Made by a program: the position numbers and the translations under genes
Shown here: piece by piece, positions 1 to 12,900 of the stretch
How positions within the stretch are numbered: position 1 is the first letter of the stretch
Layout: the number at the start of each line of letters is the position of its first letter
Assembly: GCF_003473485.1 (NCBI RefSeq)
Contig: NC_053048.1
Coordinates: 35,522,755-35,586,754, forward strand
Source of the DNA: Medicago truncatula
Lineage: Eukaryota > Streptophyta > Magnoliopsida > Fabales > Fabaceae
Length of the DNA: 64,000 nucleotides
Direction: 5' to 3'
Notes under the pieces: model-generated
What the model saw: the letters and a program-made list of their open reading frames with translations, nothing else
Told to the model about the DNA's origin: nothing
Databases searched by the model: none

Positions 1-393
1 AATATGCTCTGTTTTGTTGCTAAGAAAGCTGTGTGGTTTGGAATTTATATTAACCAGTCACTTTTTGCATCAACTACTTTGTGATAAGAATTTTAGGATG
101 TGGTGATTGATAAGAATGGAGAGGAAATGAATGAAAATTAGTGTAAACTTCGGTTGTCTAAACTAATTTTTTGAAAATTAGTTTAAACTAAATGATTCCC
201 CAAATATGTTGCATGGCTATATATATGCATACTATAGAGCATAACAAATTACCATAAAACAGGCTTCATTCTGAATGTCATTTCCATAAAATTAAAAGTT
301 CAAGGAAACATCAATTAAACATAAACCAGCCAAAAGTCTAAAAAAGTTCAAACAATAGAATGCATAAACTGTTCTCACAAAATAATTAAGACA

Positions 394-3329
394 TTAATGT
401 CTCGAAATGCTTTCTTTGAATGAAAGGAACTTGAAACACGAGCGTCGGTTGTGCCCTTGTTCACCACAGACTCTGCAACACCCCATCGCCCTCTTCCTTG
501 CTATACGAAAATCAGACTACAAATAGAGAATATGATGTTATAGTATTTATGTATGTCACATACTTATTATCTAGAGGTGGCAAATTAACCTTCTGCTTAA
601 GGAGCTTCGCTACTGAAGAAAGGAGAAGCAAATGCTAAACCATGACCATTAAAAAGGTTTGATATGTTGCAAGCATTTAAAGTCACTCAACTTAAAAAGA
701 AAATACTAAGTTTTGAGTCTCGCTCGTATATAGACACAGAAGAGGGGTAGGGGGGCATTTAAAGGTTTGGACTATGGGGTATTGTTGTAATTTGGACCAT
801 AATACTATATATATGGTTTGTAACACTGTAAACTCTAATTCACTCAAGTAATATATGGAACTATAGGTAAACAAACGATCGTGTTCCATTGTTTGTGATT
901 TGTGTTTTATTTAATCTTTTGTTACTAGTTATGTTTTAACACTAAGAGTGGTAGGTTACAAGGAAATACACCGTAATGCTAATTCTTATGTTTGTGACGG
1001 TAAAACAAAATGAATAAACAGAAAGAAATAATTAATAACGCACCATTTTGGGACCAGTTTTTATTGCTAGAGTTGATTTCCCAGATTGATTCTTCAGATC
1101 CATTTTAATTTGATCCTACAACCACAAATTACGTTATTCATGGTAAAAAATAAAGAATAAACAGAGAAATAATTAAAAACTAACTTTTCTGGGACCAGTA
1201 TGCAATGCTTGCATACTGGAGTTGAGAAAACCTCGGTTGCAACTGATCTATATCCTTCACCTGCAAATGATCTATATGCATTTGCCATTTTAGTTTGATC
1301 CTGCAACCACAAATTACACAGCCTCAACTTACTAAATGTCTCAGTTATCCTCGTAGATAAAATTCAAGTGTTTCTAGAATGGATCGTCAGAGTCTATTTT
1401 ACATCAAAAAGTTGAGGAAATTGGTAAATAAATTATACAAATTGAGAAATAAGTGGTACATGAAGCAGATTCACATAAAATCTTCAACAAACAAATAAAA
1501 CCATTCAAAGATACAAACTTAATTAGCTTGTTCGTTCCCAGTTTCTCATTCCTATAATGCATAATTTTTTACACAATAGGTTTTGCCATCGTACTATAAG
1601 CCATAAAGGACCTCATAAAGCATGCCACCGCTGTCCTTCCTTTATCTTAAGTTTTGCTCAGAGCCCCTCCTCTATCATAAAGGTTATATCTCAGCTTTCT
1701 CACTAGATTTACAAAAAACATAGTAGTTATTATAGTAATAACACCATGTGGTTTATTAGGCATGTGATGCCATCGATGATTCAGATAATTATATTGCAAT
1801 AAGAACGACAGAAAAATTAAATGAACGATGGTGAGCTTGATAGGCAACAGCCCCATATGAAATAGGAGAGTCGTAGAGGATAACAACCTCTAAGTGACTC
1901 TCTGATTGTAACAGAGTAGGAGGTATATTGGAAACTGTATCGTTATTGGAGTGGGAGAGTCAGGTCACTGGTTTTAGTGCAATTCAACTACTAAAAATGC
2001 TTCTTATTGCGGTACTTTTTTTATGAGATTGAGGATGACAGTGCATGTTACAAGCTTTATTCCAGCATTTGACATGCATTCCTTTATTCCTAAGGAGTAC
2101 TACTGCAAAAAAAAGGGAAACCTAATAGTGATAGATCGCATTTAATATTCATAGGTATTTTAAGCCAGCAAAGTTGGAGAGTAATTGCTGATAAAGAGAG
2201 TAAATTATGAAATTGTTATGCTGGTTGTACACAAAATGATTCAATGATAATAAAGTGAAAGAACTAAGAAGACACATCATTTATGAAGTCTGATTAGGAG
2301 AGGCATCGACAAAGCAAAGCATCATACTTTACTTCGCTGAGCATAATGCTTACCACGAGATGTTCCAAGGGGTAGGAGAGGGATGAGAGACATTACCCCT
2401 CCTTTGAGTAACCCCAGGTAACACTCAAGAGCAGGAGACAAAATCAAGAAGAGAGAAATGTTACAAACTGAGAGAAGCACTCAAAAGATCCCAGACCAAG
2501 TAACAAACCTAAGTTCCAACAAAAACACTAACATTCTTTGGGAGAAGAAAGGAAAGTAGTTGTTCACTACTTCAGCTAGCGTTTAGGGTTTAGTAACAGG
2601 ATCAGTTTAGGAGTTGAGCATCCTCATCGAGACCCAACCCCACAACTAATCCTAAAAGAAAATATCAGTAACAGTATAAATAAGTGACAATTTAACAGTA
2701 AAACCACAAAAACCATCAAACACGAAATCATGATGACTGGTTAGTATATTACAAAATGCTATCTTTAATTGAGTAACATATCCATCCACCCGAACAGAAA
2801 TCAAATTCCTTTCTTCAGCAAGAAGAACTCACATTGATAAAGGTACAAACAAAAGCCTAAATTATGTTACAAACAAATGGTAAGAACCCAACAAGCCCAC
2901 AATATGCCAGCTAATGCTATAAAGAGGTTAGCAAACATATCAAAGAATCAACATAATTGATGGACAGATTCGAGCATTGAATTCACACGATTAAAATTCT
3001 ATTCCATATATATAACAAAAAGGAATTGATTTTTATTCACACAATTAAATATCCAAAATCTTTTCTTTTTTTCAAAAAGTTCAGCAGATGGAAGAGGGAA
3101 AAGATCTAGATCTAGGAGACATTAAAAAAAAGGAAACAAAGAACTAAACACCCATCCCCAACAAGCCACAACAAAATTCCAATAGCATGAATCTCAAGCA
3201 GACACATTAATTGATCCGAAGAAATTCAGTGATGTCAAATGATTCAATCAACAAAAAGCTTACATTCATTTGAGGATCTTCCTTCGAGTTACTTGGCAAA
3301 GTAAACGCGGAATTAAAGTTTTCTTCCAT
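394..3329 (-). CDS. Doubtful multi-exon gene ending in a CCHC zinc knuckle
   Basis: Only pieces are supported. A possible first exon at 3329-3264 (minus) starts MEENFNSAF and runs 22 codons to a GTAAGC donor. A possible last exon at 500-394, after a TATAG acceptor, encodes CRVCGEQGHNRRSC, an exact CX2CX4HX4C zinc knuckle, then 16 residues and a stop. Between them, around 1010-1320, lie two diverged tandem copies of an exon-like segment. Each follows a TTGTGGTTGYAG acceptor and begins GATCAAAYTAAAATGG; the copy nearer the 3' end closes at a GTGCGT donor. I could not join all the pieces in one frame: the zinc-knuckle frame needs a preceding exon of phase 1. CCHC knuckles of this spacing occur in plant nucleic-acid-binding proteins and in MULE transposases. 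It may be a real small gene, a decayed one, or chance. Confidence 0.27.
1008..1315. repeat. Tandem duplication of an exon-like segment
   Basis: Two diverged copies, about 1008-1132 and 1149-1315, share AATAAACAGARAAATAATTA and GGGACCAGT at one end and GATCCTRCAACCACAAATTA at the other. Read on the minus strand, the shared ends resemble a splice acceptor followed by coding sequence, so this may be an exon duplication in the zinc-knuckle locus. Confidence 0.55.
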
Positions 3330-4569
3330 GTTGCTGTCTCAAACACTAGAATACACGACCCCTGGCTATGAAAGACAGTAGCTTAACCCTAGTAGTTTAT
3401 TTAATAAACACAAAATGTAGTTAGTAACACTTGGTCACAGACCATGTGTCAGGCTAAACACGTGCACCGGAAACTAGGGAGTTTTATTTGCACCTGGAAG
3501 TGGGGGTCACCGCGGGGACTGCCCCATTCGAGGGTCAACGGGAAGGGATTTTTTTTCACACGAGGTCCCCAATCCCTGAGAAGATTAACGGAGCACCCTC
3601 ACATAAATGTATGCAAGTATTATATTGTATCTTTTTGTCAGTAAAAAAAAAGGAAAAAAAAATAAAAAACAACTCGCTGCGCCACGAGAATTGAGAAACT
3701 AGTAATTGCTGGGGGAGAACTGAAAAACAACAGATCACATTGTATTCCTTTGACAACTTCCAAGCAGATTCAAACCCTAATAAACCCACTGTGCTGATGC
3801 TCCATCTCTGCTCCATGCGTCTGTGCTTGCTTTAGGTGTCCTGCTCTATTACGTCTCTGCTTACGTTTGTGTCCTCTTCATCCCCGCCGCGTTCACATCC
3901 TCTTTATCTTCACAGCTGAGCAGTTATTTGAACACAGATCTGTTGATTTCCCTTCTCTTCAAAGAAGTTAATGCAATATCCCCTAATTGATATAGCCAGT
4001 TTCCCTTGGCAATAACTACTGTAAAGCTTGACTCGCATTTTTTCCATTGTGCTGATTTCCCATTTATGGTCTGTAGTAAGGCATTTAAAAATATGTCTAC
4101 TGTTTTTGTATTTTATTGATGCAAAGTTCTTTTAATTTCAAAATCCCCTGAATCACAGCTTTGTGTCATAGTGGTTAAGTTTGTTTATTTTGAGATACAA
4201 TAATCGTAGTGCCGATTTCCCATTTATGGTCCTTAGTAAGACATTTGCAAGTATTATATTGTTTAGAAGATATGTGGTGTGGTCACAATGAATAATTGAC
4301 AGTGTGTTTGTTGAGTTGTACTAATAGAATTTGAATAATTTGCTATTTTTCATGCTAACCGGACCTTTGCAGTGATCTGCAGGGGCTGCGGTAGGGAGAG
4401 AAAAACTCCTTGTGGAGGGTATCAAGGAATAGGTGTAATATGGGAGCGGAGAGTGGGGAATAATACCCACCCCGTTGACATGCCTAGAAATGATGCAAAC
4501 TAAAGGGGATTTCCTTGCGCAATTGGTTTGCTGGTTTGTAGTGTTGCTGATGGGTAAGGGGAATTGAAA
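3330..4569. other. Intergenic, no gene recognised
   Basis: Contains CT-rich and low-complexity sequence and a GC-richer patch at 3440-3600 whose core (GGGGACTGCCCCATTCGA) has a weak relative near 41470. That suggests a dispersed repeat. Short open frames here have no recognisable domain and look like chance. Confidence 0.4.
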
Positions 4570-4753
4570 AGAGAAATGATATTTGTACAACCACTTTCTG
4601 ACAACTTTTTGACAACTTTCTCTCTCATATTCACATTATACTCATATTCTCTCTCTTCCTTTTTCTCTCTCCATTGTTTCTGACCAATGAAAAGAGAGGA
4701 AACAAAAGTTGTCACATAAGTTGTCTCATTTGGTTGTTCAAATAACACTACTC
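4570..4753. mobile_element. MITE copy, family A (184 bp)
   Basis: Starts AGAGAAATGATATTTGTACA and ends GGTTGTTCAAATAACACTACTC, so the tips form an imperfect inverted repeat (ATATTTGTACAACCA against GGTTGTTCAAATA). Inner parts carry TGACAACTT and AAGTTGTCA. The same ends recur in reverse order at 42062-42206, which marks this as a dispersed non-autonomous element. No confident target duplication was seen, and the superfamily is not assigned. Confidence 0.6.
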
Positions 4754-6376
4754 AATTGAAAATTGAAACTGAGGGGAAGTGATAGATTCAAGATTCTCTT
4801 CTGGGTTTCTTAGGTGGTAATCATGCCTACCAACAACACCAAGATTAAGGTAACACCCATTAATGGTTTGAAATGAATACCTTCAAAATTAATTTCTTTC
4901 AAATCAAAAGGAGTAAAATGAAATACTTAGGTTCACAAAACATAATTGTCTTTTCTTGTGGACATACATAAAATATATTAACCAGTAAACTCTTGGTTCA
5001 TCGTTCAGTAACAATTATCCTAGATTAAAGCTAATTCTTTTTGCAACTTTTACATGCATTAAACCTTACCAAATAAACTACACTAATATCAAACAATTTT
5101 ATTTAAAGCATGCATGTGTACGCTTCCACACTTATTTGAACTATATTGCAATCCAAGTTCAATCAAGGGTCCCACATAAAAAAACCTTTTAAATTTATTT
5201 TCATGAATAGAAAATTAAATGAGGAATCCCAAACATGGCTATTCCAGAACTTTGGTAGAATGGCTCTTAAACCAATTAAATAGAAAATTAAATGAGCAAT
5301 CCCACTCGCAAAAAACGAAATAAAGCAAATTTTGATCATATTGAAGCACTAATTCGAAAAGGATACAAGATATTGAAAATAGGGACACAACAGATGACTT
5401 AGTTTTAAATGGTACAGCATACCTGATTCAAGCAATAAAGAAAATATGTGAAGACCCACCATTGAATCTTCTAAACCTGACTTTTCGGAATGGAATAAAC
5501 AAGTGGGCAAATTATTCCAATTAATAAAATCAAAACTTTTAGAGAGAGAAATACCGCCTACAGAATGCTATCGTACAAGAGCCCAGTTAACAGGATCTTA
5601 GCCCAGATTTTAGTCCAGCAGAGTGAAATCTTCTGTCGAACATACTCGTACCCCATCTTTAGATAATTCTGTTGGTTTAATTTTCCAAAAGGATTTTAAT
5701 CAGATAAAATACTTCAAAATATATTCTTTGAAGAACCATTGCTACTCAAATCAACAAGCTAGCTCTAACTGATCGAGTCCAATTTTTCTCATATAATAAC
5801 TTATCCGATTACACGTAGCATACCTGAGGCAGGAACAAGGATAATGATAACTTAAAGACTCAAAAATTTAGCCGGCAGGGAAAAACATAAGCTCAAAATG
5901 AAATTTAAGCTACATTAATCAATCAAATCAAAACTTCTTCAAGAACAAGCAGGCTAATAGAAACTCAGAGAGATGTTAGATTCATGATAGAAACAGAGAG
6001 AAAATGAGGGGAAATTAGATTCAATGCTTTCTTGTATTTCATTAATGAATTGTTAGTAACAACATTTGAGAGATTGATGTTTATATACTGATTCGAGATC
6101 ACTCGAGACTTTGTTGACTCAGCACAGTCAGTTACAACAATAAGGCCTTGTTTGGCTTTTAACTATTAATCTATTATCTACTCTATTACAGGCCATTGAC
6201 TACTCTGACTTCTTTGATGCAGGACACAAGTATCTGCTAATCATACAAAGTTTCAAAAAAACTTCAACATGGAAGAAAAAAAAATATTCTAACCTTGTCA
6301 CTTGTCATGTCATTTTCCTATAAATCTCCCGGCAACCTTTCCTTGAAAAAGTTTCTTAGCCCCCAACAAATTCCCA
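4754..6376. other. Intergenic downstream of the PPR gene
   Basis: AT-rich sequence with a local duplication of TAGAAAATTAAATGAG at about 5208 and 5280. The part nearest 6376 should include the 3' UTR of the PPR gene on the minus strand. I see no coding sequence. Confidence 0.4.
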
Positions 6377-7996
6377 TTATTTCACCAGAATCGCACGAAC
6401 AATGGTATCAAAAGTTATATAGTTAGGAAGGTAATTATTGTTTACCATTTTATAAAGTAAGGCCTCCGCTTCGTCTAAAAAACCCTCTTTACAAAGACCA
6501 TGGATCATAATGTTATACGTCCGAATATTTGGTTGACAGCCTTTGGCAGACAGAAGTTGAAAAATCTCTTTTGCATACTTTAGTCTTCCACTTTTGCAAA
6601 GACCATCAAGAAGTATATTATACGTGCGTATGTTTGGTGAAATCCCTATCTCAATAATGTGCTGAAACAATGCAAGTGCCTTGTCAAATTTCTCATGTTT
6701 GAAATAATCATCTAACAATACATTGTAAGTGATTAAATCAGCTGGTTGTCCACTGGCTCGCATGGCCTCAACCAGGTCCCACTCATACAACGATCTTCCC
6801 GATTTCGACAAACCATCAAGAAGACAATTATAAGTTACAGTATCCGGAACTAAATTCTTATTATGCATTTCCGTTAATAACACCATAGCTTCATCCACCA
6901 TCCTAACCTTACAATATCCATTAATCAAAGTACAATAACTAATAACATTAGGCAAAGCCGTTCTCTCAACCATCTTATCAAACACCTGTTTAGCCTCACC
7001 CACACTTCCACTCAAACAATAACCATTCATCAAAGCATTATAACTAACAATATCCGGCTTCCAACCTCTTTTAATCATCACCGCAACCACATTATACGCT
7101 TCACTAACCCTCCCTAGCTTACACAACCCGTCAATCAATATATTAAAAGTATACACATCCGGATAAACCTTCCCCCTTACAACCATTTCATCGAGCAACT
7201 TAACCGCAGCTTGAAACCTACCAACCGAACAAAAACCATGAATCATAGAATTATAACTATAAACATCAAGTTCAATACCATTCTCAACCATCTCGGTACA
7301 CAAACCACAAGCCTCGTCAACAAGTCCTTGTTTACAAAGACCATCAATAACAGTATTATACATAATCAAATTAGGATAAACCCTAATTTTTTTCATCTTA
7401 GGAAACATCTGAATAGCATCCCTAGTTTTACCAATTTTACACAACCCATTAATAATAGTCCCATAACAAACCTCATCAAACCTAAACCCTCTATCAACAT
7501 ACTCATGAAGCAAGCTAACAGCTTCCAAAACCCTACCTTTCAAGCACAAACCTTTCATCAAAGTAGTAAGTATTCTAACATCAATTTGAAAACCCATTTT
7601 GAGAATGTTCCCAAGAAGTGAAAAAGCAAAACCCATTTGACCCAATTGAGCAAAAGCGTTGATTAATATACTAAAGGTGATGAGTGAGGGTTTAATGGTT
7701 GGTTTGGATTGTAAGATGGTGTAGAGTGAAACGACGGCGTTGTAGCGTTTGAGTTTAATTAGGGTTGATAGGAGCTTGTTGAAGTGTTGGATTGGAGGTG
7801 GTGGGTGGTGGTGGAGGATGTGGTGGAAGGATGAAACGGTGTCGTTGAAGGTTGGGAGTTTGTGGAGTTTTTTGTGGTGGGTGCGTGCGAAGAAGGTTGT
7901 GAAAGGGTAGAGAAGGAGGAAGGTTGTGGTGGTGGAGGATGAATTGCGGAGAGAGGTGAAGAGAATGGTGGTGAAATAGGTTGGATTCAGCATCAT
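6377..7996 (-). CDS. Pentatricopeptide repeat protein, P-class, Rf-like
   Basis: A single-exon gene of 539 aa. About thirteen 35-residue PPR motifs run from about residue 68 to the C-terminus, typified by YNTVIDGLCKQGLVDEA and YNILIDGLCKLGRVSEA. There is no E or DYW extension, so this is a P-class RNA-binding protein. The start of the repeat tract (FNKLLSTLIKLKRYNAVVSL, then a FSILINAFAQLGQMGFAFSL-type motif) is the pattern of the Rf-like subfamily related to restorers of fertility. Residues 1-55 are rich in Ser, Thr, His and Arg and poor in acidic residues, as in a mitochondrial (or plastid) presequence. By family knowledge it binds organellar transcripts and affects their processing or stability; the target cannot be told from sequence. 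The upstream Met-Met pair is taken as the start. Absence of introns is normal for the family. Confidence 0.93.
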   Translation of the reverse strand: MMLNPTYFTTILFTSLRNSSSTTTTFLLLYPFTTFFARTHHKKLHKLPTFNDTVSSFHHILHHHPPPPIQHFNKLLSTLIKLKRYNAVVSLYTILQSKPTIKPSLITFSILINAFAQLGQMGFAFSLLGNILKMGFQIDVRILTTLMKGLCLKGRVLEAVSLLHEYVDRGFRFDEVCYGTIINGLCKIGKTRDAIQMFPKMKKIRVYPNLIMYNTVIDGLCKQGLVDEACGLCTEMVENGIELDVYSYNSMIHGFCSVGRFQAAVKLLDEMVVRGKVYPDVYTFNILIDGLCKLGRVSEAYNVVAVMIKRGWKPDIVSYNALMNGYCLSGSVGEAKQVFDKMVERTALPNVISYCTLINGYCKVRMVDEAMVLLTEMHNKNLVPDTVTYNCLLDGLSKSGRSLYEWDLVEAMRASGQPADLITYNVLLDDYFKHEKFDKALALFQHIIEIGISPNIRTYNILLDGLCKSGRLKYAKEIFQLLSAKGCQPNIRTYNIMIHGLCKEGFLDEAEALLYKMVNNNYLPNYITFDTIVRAILVK

Positions 7997-9642
7997 GTGA
8001 AAAAAATGTAATGGAGATTGAGATTTGAAAATTGGTTAAATACTACGAGTTGTGGAAGAGAAAGTGAAAAATTTGTTGTAATAAATGTGTCACGGTCATG
8101 AAAGTAAATAGCTTGTTGGACTTGGATAAGAAGTTACTTATGTCAACCGTCGGATTTGAATCAATGGCCGACATCATTTAATAGTGTTAAAATTGTTGTA
8201 TAATCTTGATTGTTTAATCATAATCAATTATAGTCTCAATAGTCGTAGATTCATATCTCGTTGACATATTGTTGGTTTGTGAGAGAGAATTATTGAATAT
8301 TTTCTAAATATAGTTAAATACACGTTTGAGTCTAAGTTTGGGAGTTCGGGTCCTCCCAAACACACGAAATTTAAACTCTCCAATTTAGATTTAGATAGTA
8401 TGTGTTTTAAAGTAAATATTGCATTGGTTGTTGTGCCAAACACACACCAATGGTATGTTTCGAACAACATCCAAGAGGGAAAAAACGAACTTCTACATAG
8501 AAGCTTAGAAAAGTAGCTTCACAAAATTCACATTAAAAGCTCATTGGGACGCGAGAAACACCACTCAAACGTGAATCGAAACACTTGCTAAGTATGCTGG
8601 TTAGAGATCAAAAGATGGCGCAAAAAAGTGAAAGTTTATGCTAACTTATGACATTTGTTAAGGATTCAAAAGTTTGGTTGGTAAGAACAAAATTTTTGTT
8701 TCAACGAGTTGATATTATAAAGGTATTTGTTAGCATTTTCCTTTCTTTAATGAGTAAGTCATTTATTACGAAGGCAATTTAGAAACAAATCAGAACTTAT
8801 CATTTTTTTTTTGTAGACCAGGGATCCTCCGCGAGCAACTGCGCAGACTAATCCATTGAGCCTTGTGAGACCCAAATGGACGATAAACTCTCTCTGAGAG
8901 TTTTAACGCTGCTACATGTTTAAAGTTGAATTCGAACCTAAAATATTAGTTAAGCTAGAAGAGACTCACGTCATCTAATCTAAATGCTCGTGAACTTATC
9001 AATATTTTAAAGATGATGAAATGGTGGGTTTTGCCCTCCATTGTAAAAAAAAAAAAAAAAAAAATATTATAATGATGAAGACTGTTAACTTATTTTTTGT
9101 GGAAATCATGGGGCAATGGTTGTAAAGAGCGGTGGAGATTTCTTCCTTACAATTCGTAACAACAAGCATTATTCATCAACAACAAAAAAGTTCATGCGTA
9201 ATGTTGATACATCTTTCTCCTCTACTCTTGAATGTGTTGGCATTTGTGTGTACATAAGGGATGGCTAAGGTTGTAAGGTTGTGATGCATTTGCTACCCCA
9301 TTTAAGCAAAACATGTGTCATTTAAATGTGTAAAACATCATTTCCCAACCCAATACAGAAATGCATATCTTTTGAACATGTTTGGAAAATTTTCGAAGTA
9401 TTTTATTCTTGAGTCAAGCAAGATCCATTAATCAAACTTAATGGCATGATTGATATTATCTATAAGTTAGTTTAACTGATTCAACCTCTATTTTTTTTAT
9501 TAAAAGTGTATGTATCCTGATTTAACTTTTTTTAACCCAGCAAACAACTTTTGGGTTCATATTTTTCCCTGTTACAAATGCTCGTCTAATTTGAAGTAAC
9601 ACAAACAAATAGGGTGAAAAAAAATTGAAAGCAACGTCCATC
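7997..9642. other. Intergenic with a probable retroposon tail
   Basis: Holds the promoter side of the PPR gene (from about 8000 upward). At about 8800-9066 a repeat-like stretch (GGGATCCTCCGCGAGCAACT onward) ends in a run of about 20 A at 9048-9064, suggesting a retroposed SINE or LINE piece. The remainder is AT-rich with no recognised gene. Confidence 0.4.
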
Positions 9643-9849
9643 ATGGCCACAACTGTTCTCATCTACTACTTGTTGCAGCTCTTCATCTTCATTGAGCTGT
9701 TGGGACTTCCATCAAGTACAAATGGTCTGAAAAGAGTCTCTTCCCAAGCATCTTTGCATGTATGTATGCATGAAAACTCCCTTCTGTCGGTAGGCCGAGA
9801 ACACATGAAGGAAAATGCTTTTTGGGATTACAACAATAATTTTAACTGA
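9643..9849 (+). CDS. Possible small secreted protein
   Basis: A 68-aa frame from the ATG at 9643. Residues 2-27 are strongly hydrophobic (TTVLIYYLLQLFIFIELLGL) and are followed by SSTNG, which looks like a signal peptide with a cleavage region. The remaining 40 or so residues are polar and contain a single Cys, so this is not a cysteine-rich defence peptide. I recognise no CLE, CEP, IDA, PSK or RALF motif. It is convergent with the EXS gene, whose stop lies 65 bp beyond. No promoter or polyadenylation evidence was seen. It could be a chance frame or the leftover of a larger gene. Confidence 0.25.
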   Translation: MATTVLIYYLLQLFIFIELLGLPSSTNGLKRVSSQASLHVCMHENSLLSVGREHMKENAFWDYNNNFN

Positions 9850-9913
9850 AAATTTGAATTAGTCCTAGCCATGGTATGAAGACATAGGCAAAATTTGGTT
9901 TGGCTGAGTTTCT

Positions 9914-12900
9914 CTATACATCATGAATGTTCGTGCCTAGCAATTTCTCCTCCTCTCTTGGAATTTCTGCGAGTTGAACACCGGACCGAGTAATCTTGTT
10001 CCATTCATTTTCAACTCTAAAAAACACCCATTGGAAGCGCCGGAACATCTCCAACAGAGTGATGCCAAACACCGTCAGGTAGTTATGACGTAAATGAGCA
10101 GATAACTTGTATGTCCATGAACCACGTAGAATAAGGTTGCTTCCAATTACCCAAAAGTATACCTGTAACTCATAAATTAGATTTGTCATTGTCAAATCAA
10201 ATGAAAATATGTTGCAATATGATATGCATTAATCAGGTTATTACCCATTGCCGTCCATAAAACACATTGGAAACTAGACTTGGTTTGTTGAACTTGAATA
10301 TGCGTGAAAAGCCGCTGTTAGACAAGGAAACAAAATACAAATTTCATTACAGAGAAAAATCAGGGTGAATGTATTCCATTTGGGCACCTATGTGAATGTC
10401 AACTTCTTTCATTATTTGTTGCTAATGAAATTAAAACTGATATTTTGCATAAGTAATAGATGTATCTGTACAAAATTATAAGGTCTGTTTGTTACTGTAA
10501 ACATGAAAAGGAAAGATGGTAGATTTGGTACCTTAAATCCCAATCTCTGGTTATATCCCAGTAAAATGAATAGAGTGAATTAATGACACTTGAGAGAAGC
10601 CACAGCGGACGATAAAGATTTGTCCATTTCTCAGGGAAGACATGATATTTAAGGGCAGAAAGAAAAATTACTGGGATTGCTGTCGAATATTTTAAAGCTG
10701 GAAAACAAGTGCAAATGGAGTTAGAATACTAGGAAACTAAGCAATTGTAATTGTGATCACAAGTTCATTAAAATTATTTAAAGTATACATGTGCCATGAG
10801 TGTTAGAGAATGTTTACAACAATAGATTACACATCACAGCACAAGTCATGCTGGACACTATAAAGGGGATCTTACACTTATGGTTAAGGACTGATCTAGC
10901 ACATTATGTTCAGAGTGGTTATTTGGTCCTTAACTTATGTGGTTAAAAATAAATAAATTTGCAGTTAGTACGCATAAGTTAAATAAAAAAAATGTGTTGT
11001 AGTTCCACAGACAAAAATATTCTCTCAAGTCATATGACAGCTAAAGTATAACACTCAACTGTATACAGAACTTATCAAGAACTTCGTTAGCATTGCTGTT
11101 ATTTGGCCAACGACATTAATGTCCCCTTTAGATGTCTAATCTTGAGCATGAGGGAACATGTTGAGAACTGAGATCCTGTATCATCTAGAGATATGACTAA
11201 ATTAGTCCTTATAAGATATAGGCATTCTCACCTCTTTGAGCTAGCTTTTGGGATCGTGTTAGGCCTAAACCTTAACTTTTATTGGGCTACCCTGTCCATG
11301 TTCTAGATGTTCGGTCTTAGACGTGGGTGTTAAGATCTCAATGATCAGGTGACTCACATTTGTTCAAACTTTATATGTTCTATACCGAGCGTGAGAGTGT
11401 TTGTTGAGATCCCACATAGACTATAGATATGGACAAATTTGTCCTTGTAAGTTTTTGTTAATTCTCACCTCTTCTCTTCTCCTAGATTTGGGGTTGAGTT
11501 AGGCCTAAAGTCCAAAATCTAATAATATTCAAATAGAAACTAAGTTTTGTCAAAATGAACAATGAACTATTATCCATGACATGTTACATTATTAGGAGAG
11601 CAAGGGGAAAAGATGCCGCGAGAAATTACCATTGAAGAGACAGTTTTTTTCTTTGGTATCTTTGTATTGGCGAAGACATTGCAATAGACGCCATAAATAA
11701 GGAAGAACAAGAACTATTGGTATCGCAATTGAGTGACTACCACAAACTGAATCAGCTTCAAGCCAAGCAATTGTGGCAACCTGAATATATATTATAAAAA
11801 ATGAAAATACTATTTTCAAGTCCCTATTATGGAACAAAATGCAAGGAAATACATCAAACCGAACAGACAACCAATGACAAGGAATGGAAAAGAGTTTTGA
11901 TGTATCTGTAGTGTTTTACCAAGTTTAGCATTGACTAAATCAAAGTTATAAATGCAAATGATAATTATAAACATAGAGGAATGTAAGAACTATGAACCCA
12001 ATGTTGTCTCAGACTCTCAGTAATAAATATTAAGATATTAAGGAAAATTAAACAATTAAAAAATAAAGAAAGGAAAAAATAACCTTCTATTTGATGAGTC
12101 TCATTATAATAACTTGAAAAGAAACTCATTAAGTTAGACTTTTAGTTCTAGGTAACACTATTTGTCACCGTATCTCGAACACATTAAAAAAATAAAATAA
12201 GAAATGAAATCAAAATTAAACAAAAATAAATAAACCAATACATAAATAATACAGTTTCTTCAAAAAATTGAAAAGAAAAAACAGAGAAAAATGATTGAAG
12301 TATAAGGAAAAAAGAAGTTCGCCCATTCAAAATCTAGAGCAATTTGGTCTCTTACCATTTAAAAGCAATACATGAACGTATTAAAATAGCCATACAATAT
12401 GTATTCAACACACACACACACACACGTATATTGACAATGTTTACTAGAAAACATAGATTTACAAGTTTGATTTAAACCATACCTGTCTGTTTACCATTCT
12501 ACAAACTGAACGCTCCAAATCTGAAAACACCTGAATGAAATGAGCAGTTAGGAGCCACAACTAAATGTAGGAATTGATTGTTAACACAAAAATATCAGAA
12601 AATATCACAGTAGTAGGTTTTTTCGTTAAAAAAATTAGCAGAGCAGTAAGATGACTGTCTAAATATATAAATTTCTTAGCACTTAGAAATTGACATTTGC
12701 AAAGTTAATAGAAAATTAGAGCAATGAATGTACATTAGGCTATGTACTGTACCTTTGCCATGGAGGTTAAAATATCAGCCAAGAAAAAGTCGGGAAAGGA
12801 AATTGGCTGTATGAAAAAAAGAACCGTTATTTGTGAGCCAAATGATAAGCTTTATATAAGAACATCAATTGACAAGCTTACAGAATCTAATGATGTAAAC

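Noticed and set aside
4823-4849. ATGCCTACCAACAACACC... followed by GTAACA, a possible first exon on the plus strand
   Set aside because: Nine codons only, and no following exon with coding character could be found.
7211-7621. 136-aa plus-strand frame
   Set aside because: Shadow of the PPR gene on the other strand; its Asn/Thr/Ile-rich text mirrors the repeat codons.
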